Shown here: one piece after another, positions 1 to 9,350 of the stretch
How positions within the stretch are numbered: position 1 is the stretch's first letter
Layout of the letters: the number at the start of each line of letters is the position of its first letter
Source: Microcoleus sp. FACHB-68
GTDB taxonomy: Bacteria > Cyanobacteriota > Cyanobacteriia > Cyanobacteriales > Oscillatoriaceae
Direction of reading: 5' to 3'
NCBI RefSeq assembly: GCF_014695715.1
Contig: NZ_JACJOT010000013.1
Span: 186,001 to 250,000 of the forward strand
DNA length: 64,000 nt
Made by a program: the position numbers and the translations under genes
The notes under the pieces: generated by a model
Databases searched by the model: none
Told to the model about the DNA's origin: nothing
The model's input: the letters and a program-made list of their open reading frames with translations, nothing else

Positions 1-1335
1 CGAAAGGATCGCTTCATAAACTTTATTAATCTGCCGGTGTTGAAACTGCCGGCTCAATTGACGATAAGTGTCGAGATCGCGTGCTAACAGAAGAATTCCA
101 GAGGTTTCTTGATCTAGACGATGTGCAGCCGCCAATGTCATACCATCCGGCAACAGATGACGCAGCCGGCTGAGGACACTATCTTGGTTATCACGATAAC
201 GCCCAGGCACCGATAGTAATCCTGCCGGCTTGTTTACCGCAATCAGGTATTCATCTTCATAAATAATGGGGATCTCAGCAGAGAAAGCAGTGAGTCGAGG
301 ATCGAGTGATAAAGTGAATTTCTCCCTCTCTCCCACTTTCCCTAATCCGGACAACAAAAACCCCATCAATGGCTGACAGCGTTCCGCACAGGCTCCATAG
401 TATTGTCCCTGAATTTTGTCCTGACTGACAGACGCCGAACCCCACCAAAACTCCGCCATTGCAAGGGGTTTTAAACCTTGGGTTGCCGCATAGTGAAGTA
501 GCTTCGGGGCGCAACAATCTCCTGTGCCGGTGGGCATCAAGCCTCCTGGCATCAATTGTTGCAACGATAAAGATTGCCCTGAAAAATTCGTCAGGCTGTA
601 GGCAGCGTGCATCTGAGCCTGCAATTTCCGGGAAAGTGCTTTACGCTGTTGTTTCAGTTCCCTCATCTGCGTATCCGCCTGTTCAATCTCCTGCTTGATC
701 GGCTGCAACGCTTCATCTCGCAGGCGTTTGAGTCTTCGTCGCTCAATTCCTTGCCGGCGGCTTTCTTCATCAAGTTGTTCGAGAGCATCAGTGAGTGTTT
801 CTCCGGTCAGCGTTTCACTGAGTCTCTGCCGTTGTTCCTGTCGTTGCTGTTTACAATCTTGATGATGAGCGCTCATTTCTTGCAACTGCCGGTCAAACTC
901 ACGACATAGTATTTCGTATTGTTGCCGTTGTGGAAGTTGCTTAAGGGTAATCAGTTGCTGTTTGATAGCCTCCAATTCAGCCAATGTGCCGGCTTCTTCT
1001 AGGGCAACTTGATCGCGTCCTGGAATGGGCGGAACCCAGCCATCCACAAGACTTTGACCATTCAGAAGCCCGGAGAAGGCTTTTAACACCCGTTGTTCGC
1101 CTGCCGGCAGTTCAACCAGCAATACCCCATACATCTTGCCCTCACCAGAGTAAGACTCATTGCCGGCAAGGTATTGCATTAAACCTCTGGAGATCGCTTC
1201 TACCAAAGGAGTGCGGGGCAGTCTCAGGATCTCACCACTTTGAGGACAGCGCCCTTCATAGTAATAGCGAGGCGATAAGCCGGCGGTTGCAGCATTACAG
1301 CCAATAAAATCTGAAAGCTGATGAAGAATTACCAT
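1..1335 (-). CDS. RluA-family pseudouridine synthase, long form (partial, C-terminus missing)
   Basis: The frame is open from an ATG at 1335 to base 1, giving 445 codons; the C-terminus lies beyond the left edge. Residues 405-414 read HRLDQETSGI, the RluA-family signature. The Asp (408 here) is the catalytic residue that converts uridine to pseudouridine in rRNA or tRNA. A long N-terminal part precedes the catalytic domain: a Gln/Arg/Glu-rich stretch, probably coiled coil, at about residues 118-245, and a CCAPKLLHYA block near residue 275. That block is typical of the long RluA variants rather than RluC or RluD. No S4 domain is seen. The exact RNA target cannot be told from the sequence. Plus-strand open frames at 459-1307 are shadows of this gene. 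Confidence 0.88.
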   Translation of the reverse strand, partial: MVILHQLSDFIGCNAATAGLSPRYYYEGRCPQSGEILRLPRTPLVEAISRGLMQYLAGNESYSGEGKMYGVLLVELPAGEQRVLKAFSGLLNGQSLVDGWVPPIPGRDQVALEEAGTLAELEAIKQQLITLKQLPQRQQYEILCREFDRQLQEMSAHHQDCKQQRQEQRQRLSETLTGETLTDALEQLDEESRRQGIERRRLKRLRDEALQPIKQEIEQADTQMRELKQQRKALSRKLQAQMHAAYSLTNFSGQSLSLQQLMPGGLMPTGTGDCCAPKLLHYAATQGLKPLAMAEFWWGSASVSQDKIQGQYYGACAERCQPLMGFLLSGLGKVGEREKFTLSLDPRLTAFSAEIPIIYEDEYLIAVNKPAGLLSVPGRYRDNQDSVLSRLRHLLPDGMTLAAAHRLDQETSGILLLARDLDTYRQLSRQFQHRQINKVYEAILS

Positions 1336-1428
1336 ACAAGGCTCGATCACAAATCTGGCTGATACCACTACCTGAGATTATTGTGTTCGAGCCTACTACT
1401 TTAAGGCATCTGGTGAATCAACAAAAAA

Positions 1429-1452
1429 AAACTCAGCCAACCGACTGAGTTT
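1429..1452 (-). terminator. Rho-independent terminator of psb34
   Basis: Arms AAACTCAG (1429-1436) and CTGAGTTT (1445-1452) enclose an 8-base loop. Read on the minus strand the stem runs straight into nine T residues. It sits about 90 bases after the psb34 stop and before the RluA gene, so the two are separate transcripts. Confidence 0.85.
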
Positions 1453-1539
1453 AGGAGACAGAGTCTACAGAGACTTCTTAAAAAAGAATTTAAACAAGAA
1501 TTTAAAGAAGAATTGACAAGAAAACAGAAAACCTCGCGT

Positions 1540-1707
1540 TTAGCCGGCAGAGAAAGCAACTAACACCAACAAACTGACAAACAAAGTCGCAAACCCGCCC
1601 ACAAAGGCGTATTGACGCTGCTGCTCTGGGGAAGGGAACTCAGCATAGTACAGATCAGGCTCAGTGGCGTAGTTGTTGAGAATGCCATTGTCGTCGGTGG
1701 TGTACAT
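1540..1707 (-). CDS. psb34: Photosystem II assembly protein Psb34
   Basis: A 55-residue protein beginning MYTTDDNGILNNYATEP, with the conserved SPEQQRQYAF block before one membrane helix (about residues 34-53). This matches the ssl1498/Psb34 family, single-helix proteins bound to photosystem II assembly intermediates near the CP47 module and related in behaviour to Hlip proteins. It acts in the thylakoid membrane. The gene is monocistronic: an HLR1 promoter element lies just upstream and a strong terminator downstream. Family assignment rests on recalled similarity of the N-terminal half. Confidence 0.88.
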   Translation of the reverse strand: MYTTDDNGILNNYATEPDLYYAEFPSPEQQRQYAFVGGFATLFVSLLVLVAFSAG

Positions 1708-1730
1708 TTGTTTGCTCCGGTTTGTTACGT

Positions 1731-1748
1731 TATGTAAATAAATGTAAC
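1731..1748 (-). promoter_or_regulatory. HLR1 element (RpaB binding site) upstream of psb34
   Basis: On the psb34 strand the bases read GTTACATT-TA-TTTACATA. That is an exact match to the HLR1 consensus of two (G/T)TTACA(T/A)(T/A) repeats two bases apart. The site ends 24 bases before the psb34 ATG. RpaB binds HLR1 to adjust photosystem and high-light genes. A position this close to the start suggests repression under low light, but the transcription start is not known. Confidence 0.75.
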
Positions 1749-1760
1749 GAAATCGTTACA
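1743..1760. promoter_or_regulatory. 18-base palindrome overlapping HLR1
   Basis: TGTAACGAAATCGTTACA has 8-base arms around a central AA. It overlaps the distal HLR1 repeat, so it could be a second regulator's operator or a degenerate third RpaB half-site (CGTTACA) on the opposite strand. Confidence 0.4.
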
Positions 1761-2144
1761 AAGTGTCAACCCCTTGCCGGCTTCGTAAGATAGAAAATAC
1801 TTTGGCAGTAGATTAGCCCTGCCTATCGAAGCACAATAAATGATTATCATTATTTATTTAAGTAAGATGGCATAGGCGGATAGAGTTATAAAAGCTCTGA
1901 GCGTGCCGGCTGTGGCTCTGTAGGGTTTGAGTTTCACCCTAACCCTCTTTATTAAATGCCGTCACAGTAAAGTAGTTCTGCCCGTTCAATGGGGGAGTCA
2001 CACAGCGAAATTTGGAAATGGCTTGAGTTAACCTAATTTTCGAGTGCCGGTTTCTTTAAATCGAATCCGCGCCAGAAAACTCAAACACGAGTAAAAGTTG
2101 AACACCTTCTTGAGTTCGCAGATAAATATTAAATACAGGGTTCT
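1761..2144. other. Intergenic region, no gene seen
   Basis: About 380 bases between the psb34 promoter and the small membrane protein gene. No convincing short gene, RNA or hairpin was recognised. Confidence 0.5.
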
Positions 2145-2393
2145 ATGAAACTTAGCAATCATGATGCGGCGCTCATTCGAGATTTAAAAAATCAGCCACT
2201 CGCTTTGATTTTGGTTTATATCGCTGCCGGTGTTGCTGGGCTGGCGCTGTCAATCTTTATAGATTTTAATTTATATCTCAAGCTCCTGACTGTTTTTCTG
2301 TGCGGTTTTATCATTGGTATTTCCGCTGAAAAATTAGTGAGTCAGAAGATTAGAAAAATTGCTTTAAATTTAATGGAAATCCGAGAGCAATAA
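2145..2393 (+). CDS. Small two-helix membrane protein, unknown function
   Basis: An 82-residue protein with an ATG start. Two hydrophobic helices (about residues 18-38 and 44-62) follow a short polar N-terminus and precede a basic tail (QKIRKIALNLMEIREQ). No family was recognised. It stands alone, with no downstream partner closer than 100 bases. The layout of two short helices and a charged C-terminal helix is common in small cyanobacterial membrane proteins; no function is proposed. Confidence 0.6.
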   Translation: MKLSNHDAALIRDLKNQPLALILVYIAAGVAGLALSIFIDFNLYLKLLTVFLCGFIIGISAEKLVSQKIRKIALNLMEIREQ

Positions 2394-2720
2394 ACAAAAA
2401 AAGTCTTTTTCACTTTTAAGCCTGTTGCTCAATAGTCTTAGAAAAACTGAAATAGCGTTTTTTCTAAAGCTTGGGATTGAACGACAAAAATAGTTCAAAC
2501 TGGAAATGCTAAAGTTTAGCATCGCCGGCATTCCTGTCCTGAGACGAAGCGAGAGCGAGAATATATTTACTATTCTTGGTGAATTAGATAAAATTGTCAT
2601 AGATTTTATCTTAAAGAATTTTAAGATAGAAACAAAATAATAATAGTTACGAAAACGAATAGTAATCTGTTATTACACAGGGAAAGTTGGGTATAGACAG
2701 CATCTAAAGGAAGTTGCAAT
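2394..2720. other. Intergenic region with one doubtful 44-codon frame
   Basis: The only frame of note is ATG 2506 to TAA 2640 (44 residues, starting MLKFSIAGIPVLRRSESEN). It has a weak GGA upstream and no recognised relatives. It may be chance. The rest is AT-rich. AAGGAAG at 2707-2713 is the ribosome binding site of the next gene. Confidence 0.35.
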
Positions 2721-3641
2721 GTGATTTTTTCAACAGAAGATTTTGACGAACATGAATCGGCTCTAGATCCAACTAGCCGGCCTTTAGTTAAAGACGATAC
2801 GACAAGCACTGCCGGCCTTGATTTTGTCGATCCAGCGACGGGAAGACACTCTCTGGATATTCTCTATGAACAGTTCGCAAAACCCCAACTCAGTACGGCG
2901 CTCAAACCTAACGAGCCTTCAATTTATATCAGACATCTAGAAGGACAGGAAATTTTAGGGGGATACAAAATTGAAATAGTGTTTGAAGATCCCCAGACGG
3001 GTTTTTATGCTGAGGGTCGAGTTCCACTTTCTGGAACGAATCCGCCTGTTCTGGTTATCCGGGGATACGGCTCATGGTATCCTTTCGAGGGAGTGCTAGA
3101 AGATACTCCAGATGTTTTTATGGCCGGCATGGAACGGCATTTTAAATCAGCAGAAACTCAAGGAGCGGTGGATTGGCTGAAGCAACAATCTGAAGCGGGA
3201 AATCAGCCAGACGTAATCGGAGAAAGCTTAGGCGGAAAAGTCGCTCAACAAATCGCAGTAAAGTACCCAGATTTCATTCGCTCAACCGTTACGTTTAACT
3301 CCCTTGGCGTTTCTCAAAAATTAGCAGAAACATCCAAAGCCAGAAATGTATTTCACTACTTTACACTAGGAGAAAAGTATGCTTATTGGGCAAATAAAGG
3401 AGAGTATATACCGGGTCAATTTTTCCAAATTTCCAAAAACGGAAGAAGCTGCCGATATAAAGTAGAAGAGGCTTTAATTTGGATGGGAAGATTTAGGAGT
3501 CCGGCTAGGTTTCATCCAACAGGTCGTCGGAGAAAAATGATTTTGATAGTTTTAGCCCAATTAATTTTATTAAACCGGCACAATGAACTTATTTTAAATA
3601 GACGATCGCCGGTGGTCATTAAAATAGATCACTACCCATAA
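2721..3641 (+). CDS. Alpha/beta-hydrolase-fold protein (lipase-like)
   Basis: A 306-residue protein. The nucleophile elbow GESLGGK has Ser169 in the G-x-S-x-G context, preceded by a strand-like LVIRGYGSWY and followed by a helix that starts AQQIAVKYP, as in lipase-like alpha/beta hydrolases. The start is taken as GTG 2721, 7 bases after AAGGAAG. The overlapping ATG at 2719 is followed at once by TGA and cannot be used. The last 75 residues are basic and lack an obvious acid/histidine pair, apart from His304 near the end. Substrate and location are unknown, and no signal peptide is visible. Confidence 0.6.
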   Translation: MIFSTEDFDEHESALDPTSRPLVKDDTTSTAGLDFVDPATGRHSLDILYEQFAKPQLSTALKPNEPSIYIRHLEGQEILGGYKIEIVFEDPQTGFYAEGRVPLSGTNPPVLVIRGYGSWYPFEGVLEDTPDVFMAGMERHFKSAETQGAVDWLKQQSEAGNQPDVIGESLGGKVAQQIAVKYPDFIRSTVTFNSLGVSQKLAETSKARNVFHYFTLGEKYAYWANKGEYIPGQFFQISKNGRSCRYKVEEALIWMGRFRSPARFHPTGRRRKMILIVLAQLILLNRHNELILNRRSPVVIKIDHYP

Positions 3642-3734
3642 ATAATATTGTTAATATCTTGGAATCCTAAATACATAGACATTGAAAAATTTCTGCGTTC
3701 TCATCAACTTAGATAACTTTATTGTCGTCTAAAG

Positions 3735-6086
3735 TTAATGAATGCCGGTGCGTCCAGCAAGACTCGCCACCACAGTCGCTAATTCCGCCGGCTCCACAGG
3801 TTTAGGGATGTGCATTTGAAATCCGGCAGCAATTGCTCGCATCCTATCCTCAGCCCTAGCGTATGCGGTTAGGGCAACAGCAGGAATTCGCCCCCCTTGC
3901 TCTGCCTTTAACGCCCGTACTCTACGGATAAAAGTGTAGCCATCCTCTTCTGGCATCCCAATATCGCTTAATAGAACATCTGGTTTAAGAAATTTGATGG
4001 CCTCAATTGCTGAATCAGCGGATGCAACGGCACGCACAGAAGCTCCGCACTGTTCCAAAACCGTAGTGAGAAACACACGTGAATCAGCTTCATCGTCCAC
4101 GACGAGTAGTTGTAAACCTTCTAGCGAAGGTGGATTATCAAATGGAACTTTCCTTCCAACCCTTGGGGGAATCCCTTCTACTTCCCTCGTCTCTATGAGG
4201 ACAGGCATAAGCGGAAGCGTTACGATAAATGCTGCTCCCTGCCCCTCACCTTGACTGTCTGCACGAACTGTCCCGCCGTGCAATTCCACCAAGTGGCGGA
4301 CAATCGCTAGACCAAGACCAAGCCCGCTGTATGTCCGCGTAATCGAGCTATCCGCTTGCCGAAAGCGGTCGAAAACGAATGGCACAAAGTCAGAGCTGAT
4401 GCCAACGCCGGTATCAATGACAGTTATTTCAACATGGGAGTTAATTCGTTCGAGGCGAACCTGGACGCTTCCTCCTTTAGGTGTGAACTTAATCGCATTG
4501 GATAACAAATTCCAAATGATCTGCTGCAAGCGGTTTGAGTCACCGGCAACCGGCCCTGCCGCCGGATCGAGTATGCTTTGGAGTCGAATGGCCTTAGCAT
4601 CAGCCGCTGGGCGGACGGTATCAAGAGCTGCCTCAACAACCAAAGCAAGCTCAACGGGGCAGACATTAAGGCACAACTTACCCTGAATAATGCGGGAAAC
4701 ATCCAGCAAATCCTCCACGAGCTGAGCTTGTGATCTAGCGCTGCGTTCAATCGTCTCCATCGCCCGCGCAGTCGTCGCCTCGTCAAATTTGCGGGTATTG
4801 AGTAATCGAATCCACCCCAGCATTGCATTGAGGGGTGAGCGCAGTTCGTGGGAGAGCGTTGCCAAAAACTCATCCTTCATCCGGTTTGCTGACTCCGCTG
4901 CCGCGCGTGCCTCCTGTTCCGAGGCAAGTAGTTGGTTGCGTTCGTCTTCAGCTTGCTTACGTTCAGTGAAGTCGCGCATGAGTTTAGCAAAGCCGCGTAG
5001 TTGCCCAGCCTCATCTTGTAAGGGCGTTACGATACCACTTGCCCAGAAACGGGTGCCGTCCTTACGCACGTGCCAGCGTTCATTCTCAGCTCGGCCTTCT
5101 GTTACTGCTATTTCCAATTCTTGCTTATCGGCCCCGCACTCTAAGTCTTCAGGTGTAAAGGTGATTGAGGAAGGTTGACCCAAGATGTCAACTTCCTGAT
5201 AACCTAAAATGCGCTCTGCCCCAAGGCTCCAACGAAGAACAAGCCCCTTTGTGTCGAGGAAGAAAATAGCGTAGTCTTTCACATTTTCTAACAATAGGCG
5301 GAAGCGCTCTTCGCTGGCCCGCAGTGCTTCTGATGCCCACTTGCGATCTGTAATGTCAGCGACGATATAAACCGCACCCGTGAAAATTCCCCCCTCATTG
5401 AACACCGGATCTGTCGTTACAGAAAACCATCGTTCCCCACACTGTAGCTCCTCGTTCTCCCGGCGACGAGTCTCCTGAACACGAGTCAAGGGAGCGACCT
5501 CAACGCAGCCCAGTAGCGCTTGCATTAGCTCCTGATAAAAGCAACCCTCGATCTCGCCGAACGATTTTTTTAGAAGATTCGTCATGGCGCTGTTAGATCG
5601 CAAGATTCTTCCAACCCTGTCAAGTAAACAAACACCATCGCTCATAGCGTTAAATGTCGTTTGCCACTCCTTTGCCAAAGCCAGTGCCGACTCTTCAGCC
5701 TCTCGGATGCGGAGCAAAGCTTTCACCGTTGCGAGCAACTCGATTGGCTCCACCGGCTGGGCTAGATAGCCATCTGCACCACTGTCTAACCCTTGTGCCT
5801 TGTCCTTACTCTCGACAAAACTAGCAGACAGATGCAGCACGGGAATAAAGGAAGTGGCAGGGTTTGCCTTGAGCCGGTGGCAAACCTCAAACCCATTAAT
5901 GTCAGGAAGTTGCACGTCAAGGATAATTAAGTCGGGCGGCTGCTGCCCGACCAATTGCAGCGCCATTGAGCCGGTGGCAGCCTCTTGAACCTTAAATCCT
6001 GCATTCCGAAGCATCCGACTGACGACATAGCGGTTGGTTTCGTTGTCGTCTACGTGCAAGATCGTGACAAGGGTGCTATCAGACAT
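3735..6086 (-). CDS. Hybrid histidine kinase, REC-PAS-PAS-HisKA-HATPase-REC
   Basis: A 783-residue soluble sensor kinase. An N-terminal receiver (residues 8-122, phospho-acceptor Asp57 in LIILDVQLPD) is followed by two PAS domains (about 140-250 and 262-378, the second with a PAC-type RKDGTRFWASG). Then come HisKA with His413 in LSHELRSP, an HATPase domain with DTGVGIS and GLGLGLAIV, and a C-terminal receiver with the acceptor Asp in LLSDIGMP. There are no membrane segments. It is the last gene of the stressosome-type operon: its ATG overlaps the end of the upstream kinase gene by 8 bases, which implies translational coupling. It may carry the output signal, since no sigma factor is encoded here. 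Confidence 0.92.
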   Translation of the reverse strand: MSDSTLVTILHVDDNETNRYVVSRMLRNAGFKVQEAATGSMALQLVGQQPPDLIILDVQLPDINGFEVCHRLKANPATSFIPVLHLSASFVESKDKAQGLDSGADGYLAQPVEPIELLATVKALLRIREAEESALALAKEWQTTFNAMSDGVCLLDRVGRILRSNSAMTNLLKKSFGEIEGCFYQELMQALLGCVEVAPLTRVQETRRRENEELQCGERWFSVTTDPVFNEGGIFTGAVYIVADITDRKWASEALRASEERFRLLLENVKDYAIFFLDTKGLVLRWSLGAERILGYQEVDILGQPSSITFTPEDLECGADKQELEIAVTEGRAENERWHVRKDGTRFWASGIVTPLQDEAGQLRGFAKLMRDFTERKQAEDERNQLLASEQEARAAAESANRMKDEFLATLSHELRSPLNAMLGWIRLLNTRKFDEATTARAMETIERSARSQAQLVEDLLDVSRIIQGKLCLNVCPVELALVVEAALDTVRPAADAKAIRLQSILDPAAGPVAGDSNRLQQIIWNLLSNAIKFTPKGGSVQVRLERINSHVEITVIDTGVGISSDFVPFVFDRFRQADSSITRTYSGLGLGLAIVRHLVELHGGTVRADSQGEGQGAAFIVTLPLMPVLIETREVEGIPPRVGRKVPFDNPPSLEGLQLLVVDDEADSRVFLTTVLEQCGASVRAVASADSAIEAIKFLKPDVLLSDIGMPEEDGYTFIRRVRALKAEQGGRIPAVALTAYARAEDRMRAIAAGFQMHIPKPVEPAELATVVASLAGRTGIH

Positions 6087-8262
6087 GGTCTTCCTCTCCA
6101 GTTTCCAGCCCTAGGCCAGCTAAAAGAAGTGCTTCTCGCACAAGAGAGGTCGCCACTTCACGCGATGGGCTTTCTTTTGAGAGAATTGCAACTGTGTTTT
6201 CAACAAGTATCGAGCGCTCCTCTGGTTCAAGAAGCTTTGAAGTATGAATAATTACCGGAATATTTTTAGTCGCTGGATCGGCTTTTAGCTGTTCCAAAAC
6301 CTCGAACCCGCTCATATCTGGCATAACTAAGTCGAGAAAAATGCAAGAAGGATTTTCTTGGCCGGCATAACGGATGCCTTCGCCCCCTGAAGTTGCCTCA
6401 ATTATCTTAAAATCAAAGCAATTTTTCCCAGTAGCAGTCCCCATACAATTGGCTAAATATTGCTTGAGTAGATAGTGGGATACTGGGTCATCGTCAACAA
6501 TCAAAAGTTTTGGCAAATGCTCTCGCTTGACTAAAGTATTGAGTTTTTCGAGAAGGGCTAATCGTTCCACTGGTTTAACAAAAAAGGCATCTGCACCTAA
6601 TGCGCGAGCTTTGTTCTCATTGTCAACAACAGTGATGACGACAATCGGGATCTCTCGTGTCGCAACGTTTGCTTTCATCTGAGAAAGAAGATCCCAAGTA
6701 TTATGCTCCTCAAGCAAGATGTCTAATAGCACAGCTTGTGGCTTAAACTTTTGAAAAGCTTGGTTGACTTGCTTGAGCGATTTTGCTGGAATCATCTGAT
6801 AACTTGAACCCGCAAAATACTTCTCATAAATGAAGAGTGTCTCTGGGTTATCTTCTACAACTAATAGCGGATAGCGAGTCGCATCTAACTGTAAGGGAGC
6901 ATCGGTTTCATCTGCCTCCTCTATATCAGTCTTGTAAACAAGTGGTAGGGTGGCAAAAAACGTGGAACCAAGCCCTTGTGAGCTTTTGATAGAGACACTG
7001 CCTCCAAGTAATTCGGCTAACTTGCGCGAAAGTGGCAGTCCGAGACCTGTTCCTTTGACCCGCTTTTGAAGGTAAGAATTAACCTGAATAAATTCTTCAA
7101 AGATTCGCTCAGTATCCTCAGGAGCAATTCCGATACCTGTATCAGCCACAGAGAATACAACCGTGTTTCTATCCAGTTCTGCTCTAATGCGAACTTCACC
7201 TTTTTCGGTATATTTCAATGCATTAGAAATAAAATTTCTTAGAATTTGGGCAACTTTGCCCTCATCGGTGCGGAGCGTGGGAAAGCCAACAGGTTCTTCA
7301 AAAACCAGAGAAATTGAGGAATTATCAGTCAGAAGTGGGCGCAGCATTCCTCTAAGAGTCGCGAATAAATCGCTAAGTTCAAACTCATTCGGATGAACCA
7401 CAATTTTTCCCGCCTCGACCTTTGCCAAGTCTAAAAGGTCGTTCACTAACTCGGAAAGACCTTCAGCCGATTGACGGATAAATGTTACTTGCTTTTCTTG
7501 ATCGGGTGTCAATTCACCATCCATCCGATCAAGCAGCAGTCTGGAGAGCGACATAATCGAGTTGAGCGGCGTGCGAAACTCATGGCTCATATTAGAGAGG
7601 AAGCGAGTTTTGAGTTCATTGGCTCGCTGCAGGGAAACTGCTTTTTCGTCTAACTCGGCATATAATGCCACAACACCTCGATTGGTATCTTCTAGCTCGC
7701 GATTGACTTGGGCCAACTCGGCTTGACGCTTTTCGAGTTCTGCTAGGGTGCGAAGCAGTTCTTGGTTTTGTTGCTGAATTTCCTCAAATGGATTTTGAGG
7801 CGATTTCATGACTAACTCATCAACAATCTGCGCCAAGCGGGTTGCTGTCAAGATGGGTGCCGGCTTAGACAAGGTTTTTGCCATTAGCACTTCTGTTCCT
7901 TGCCCTGGGGTTGAGGTGATTTGAAACCGATCCATCAGGCGCTTGGTGCCAATGATCCCTAAGCCCATGCCGGTTTGTGATTTATACTGGCCATCCAGAA
8001 TAGTCTTCAGATTGGTGATGCCCGGCCCTTGGTCACGAATGCAAATCATCAGGCTTTGAGGCAATTCGCCCTCCACCCGCAATTCAACTTTTCCCCCACC
8101 GGCATATTGGAAGGCGTTGCGGGCAATTTCAGATACAGCAGTAGCAATGCGTGTCTGATCCTGAGAGTCAAACCCCAAAGCTTGAGCAATCTGCCGTGCC
8201 CGCTGACGGATCATAACAACATCTTGCTCGTAGCGTAGTTCTACAGTGAGGAGATTAGTCAT
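6079..8262 (-). CDS. RsbT-like ATPase fused to a hybrid histidine kinase with two receivers
   Basis: A 727-residue protein. Residues 1-130 are an RsbT/RsbW-type GHKL ATPase (SEIARNAFQYAGGG, RDQGPGI, TGMGLGI). A coiled coil follows at about 160-220, then HisKA (His227 in SNMSHEFRTP), HATPase (DTGIGIA, GTGLGLPLS), a receiver with Asp in VLLDILLEE, and a second receiver with Asp in IFLDLVMPDMSG. The N-terminal module resembles the free RsbT encoded three genes upstream, so this kinase could be switched by the same RsbR/RsbS complex. It lies 73 bases after the phosphatase gene and overlaps the next kinase by 8 bases. Confidence 0.9.
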   Translation of the reverse strand: MTNLLTVELRYEQDVVMIRQRARQIAQALGFDSQDQTRIATAVSEIARNAFQYAGGGKVELRVEGELPQSLMICIRDQGPGITNLKTILDGQYKSQTGMGLGIIGTKRLMDRFQITSTPGQGTEVLMAKTLSKPAPILTATRLAQIVDELVMKSPQNPFEEIQQQNQELLRTLAELEKRQAELAQVNRELEDTNRGVVALYAELDEKAVSLQRANELKTRFLSNMSHEFRTPLNSIMSLSRLLLDRMDGELTPDQEKQVTFIRQSAEGLSELVNDLLDLAKVEAGKIVVHPNEFELSDLFATLRGMLRPLLTDNSSISLVFEEPVGFPTLRTDEGKVAQILRNFISNALKYTEKGEVRIRAELDRNTVVFSVADTGIGIAPEDTERIFEEFIQVNSYLQKRVKGTGLGLPLSRKLAELLGGSVSIKSSQGLGSTFFATLPLVYKTDIEEADETDAPLQLDATRYPLLVVEDNPETLFIYEKYFAGSSYQMIPAKSLKQVNQAFQKFKPQAVLLDILLEEHNTWDLLSQMKANVATREIPIVVITVVDNENKARALGADAFFVKPVERLALLEKLNTLVKREHLPKLLIVDDDPVSHYLLKQYLANCMGTATGKNCFDFKIIEATSGGEGIRYAGQENPSCIFLDLVMPDMSGFEVLEQLKADPATKNIPVIIHTSKLLEPEERSILVENTVAILSKESPSREVATSLVREALLLAGLGLETGEEDHV

Positions 8263-8335
8263 TGGTCAATTACTAATAGAAGGATTGCTAATTGCTGATT
8301 GTTCATTAGCCCCTGCTCCTGTGTTCCTTTGCCCC

Positions 8336-9343
8336 TCAGTTTTCTTCGCGAGCAACCAGCACAGTTACGTCATCGCGACCTCGGTAGAAATCTCGGTACA
8401 AAACGCCAGCGATCAGGCTGGGATGTCTGGTTATAAGACCAGGATAGCGATCCAAACGCCACTGCGTACTCAACCCATCGGAATGCATTACCAAAAGCCC
8501 TCCTTTAGGCCACTGATAGACAAATTCCTGAATCTTACGCACCTCATGCCCCACAGTACCGTTGTGAGAAACCATACTGTAGCTTCCTTCGGGAGAAAAA
8601 ACGCAGCCAGAGATATTTCCAACGCCGGCAAAACGAACAACTTGTCGTTCAAAATCCACTTCGGCGATCGCTAAAGCGGCTCCACGAGTGCTCCGCAAAG
8701 CCGCGTGAGCCGCTGCAATAATCTCTGCAGGACTTTTGCGGACATTCTCTCGAAATATTCTCACGGCTTCTAAGGACGCCTGGGCGGCTAAAGGGCCATG
8801 ACCCAGACCATCTGCGACTAATAGCAGACTGCGACCGGCCTGTTGGTCGGTTGCCCACCCATCACCCGGCACCTCCTCCCCGGCCATTGGCAGGCACACG
8901 ACACCAATCTCTAGATTGTTGTTCGATTGCTTCACCGGCATGGGGCTAGCCCAGAGGTGGCTTAATAAAGCTGTCCCCACCTTGGGAGTAGAATGAATCT
9001 CAAAAAAAGCAGAAAGGCGGCTAACTGCCCCCAAACCATTTCCAGGAGTCCCTGCTGTAGAAAAACCGTCGCGCAAACACTCTTGGATATCGCTGATTCC
9101 CGGCCCTTTGTCTAAGGCTAGGATTTCCATACCCGTTATGTCGTTTTTGGTTACAGCCTGTAGCAGCAGCAGACCGTCCTTAGCGTGCCGAACTAGATTA
9201 TTTGCGACCTCAGTTACTACAATACCAACCTGCCCCCGCTCAGTTTCGTTGAAGCCGAGACGAGTGGCAATTGCCATCGCTATCCGTCGCGCTTCACCAG
9301 CCTGACTAGACTCTAAAATGGGCAAAGCGACGGGATCGTTCAT
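8336..9343 (-). CDS. RsbT-like ATPase fused to a SpoIIE/RsbX-type PP2C phosphatase
   Basis: A 335-residue protein. Residues 1-130 form an RsbT-type GHKL ATPase (VVTEVANNLVRHA, DKGPGISD, GNGLGAV). About 145-335 is a SpoIIE/RsbX-class serine phosphatase with the metal-binding motif VADGLGHG and the C-terminal RDDVTVLV. In Bacillus, RsbX removes phosphate from RsbR and RsbS and resets the stressosome; the same role is inferred here. The fusion would place kinase-like and phosphatase activities in one chain. The gene follows rsbT by 7 bases. Confidence 0.88.
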   Translation of the reverse strand: MNDPVALPILESSQAGEARRIAMAIATRLGFNETERGQVGIVVTEVANNLVRHAKDGLLLLQAVTKNDITGMEILALDKGPGISDIQECLRDGFSTAGTPGNGLGAVSRLSAFFEIHSTPKVGTALLSHLWASPMPVKQSNNNLEIGVVCLPMAGEEVPGDGWATDQQAGRSLLLVADGLGHGPLAAQASLEAVRIFRENVRKSPAEIIAAAHAALRSTRGAALAIAEVDFERQVVRFAGVGNISGCVFSPEGSYSMVSHNGTVGHEVRKIQEFVYQWPKGGLLVMHSDGLSTQWRLDRYPGLITRHPSLIAGVLYRDFYRGRDDVTVLVAREEN

Positions 9344-9350
9344 GATTAAC

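Noticed and set aside
459-1307. Plus-strand frames of 79-107 codons
   Set aside because: The minus strand holds a continuous RluA-type frame with the catalytic motif; these are shadows.
3420-3641. Possible frameshift in the C-terminus of the alpha/beta hydrolase gene
   Set aside because: The other frames soon hit stops and do not give a better ending, so the 306-residue frame is kept.
4424-4873. 149-codon minus-strand frame inside the hybrid kinase gene
   Set aside because: It is a shifted-frame shadow of the HisKA/HATPase region and has no recognisable protein.
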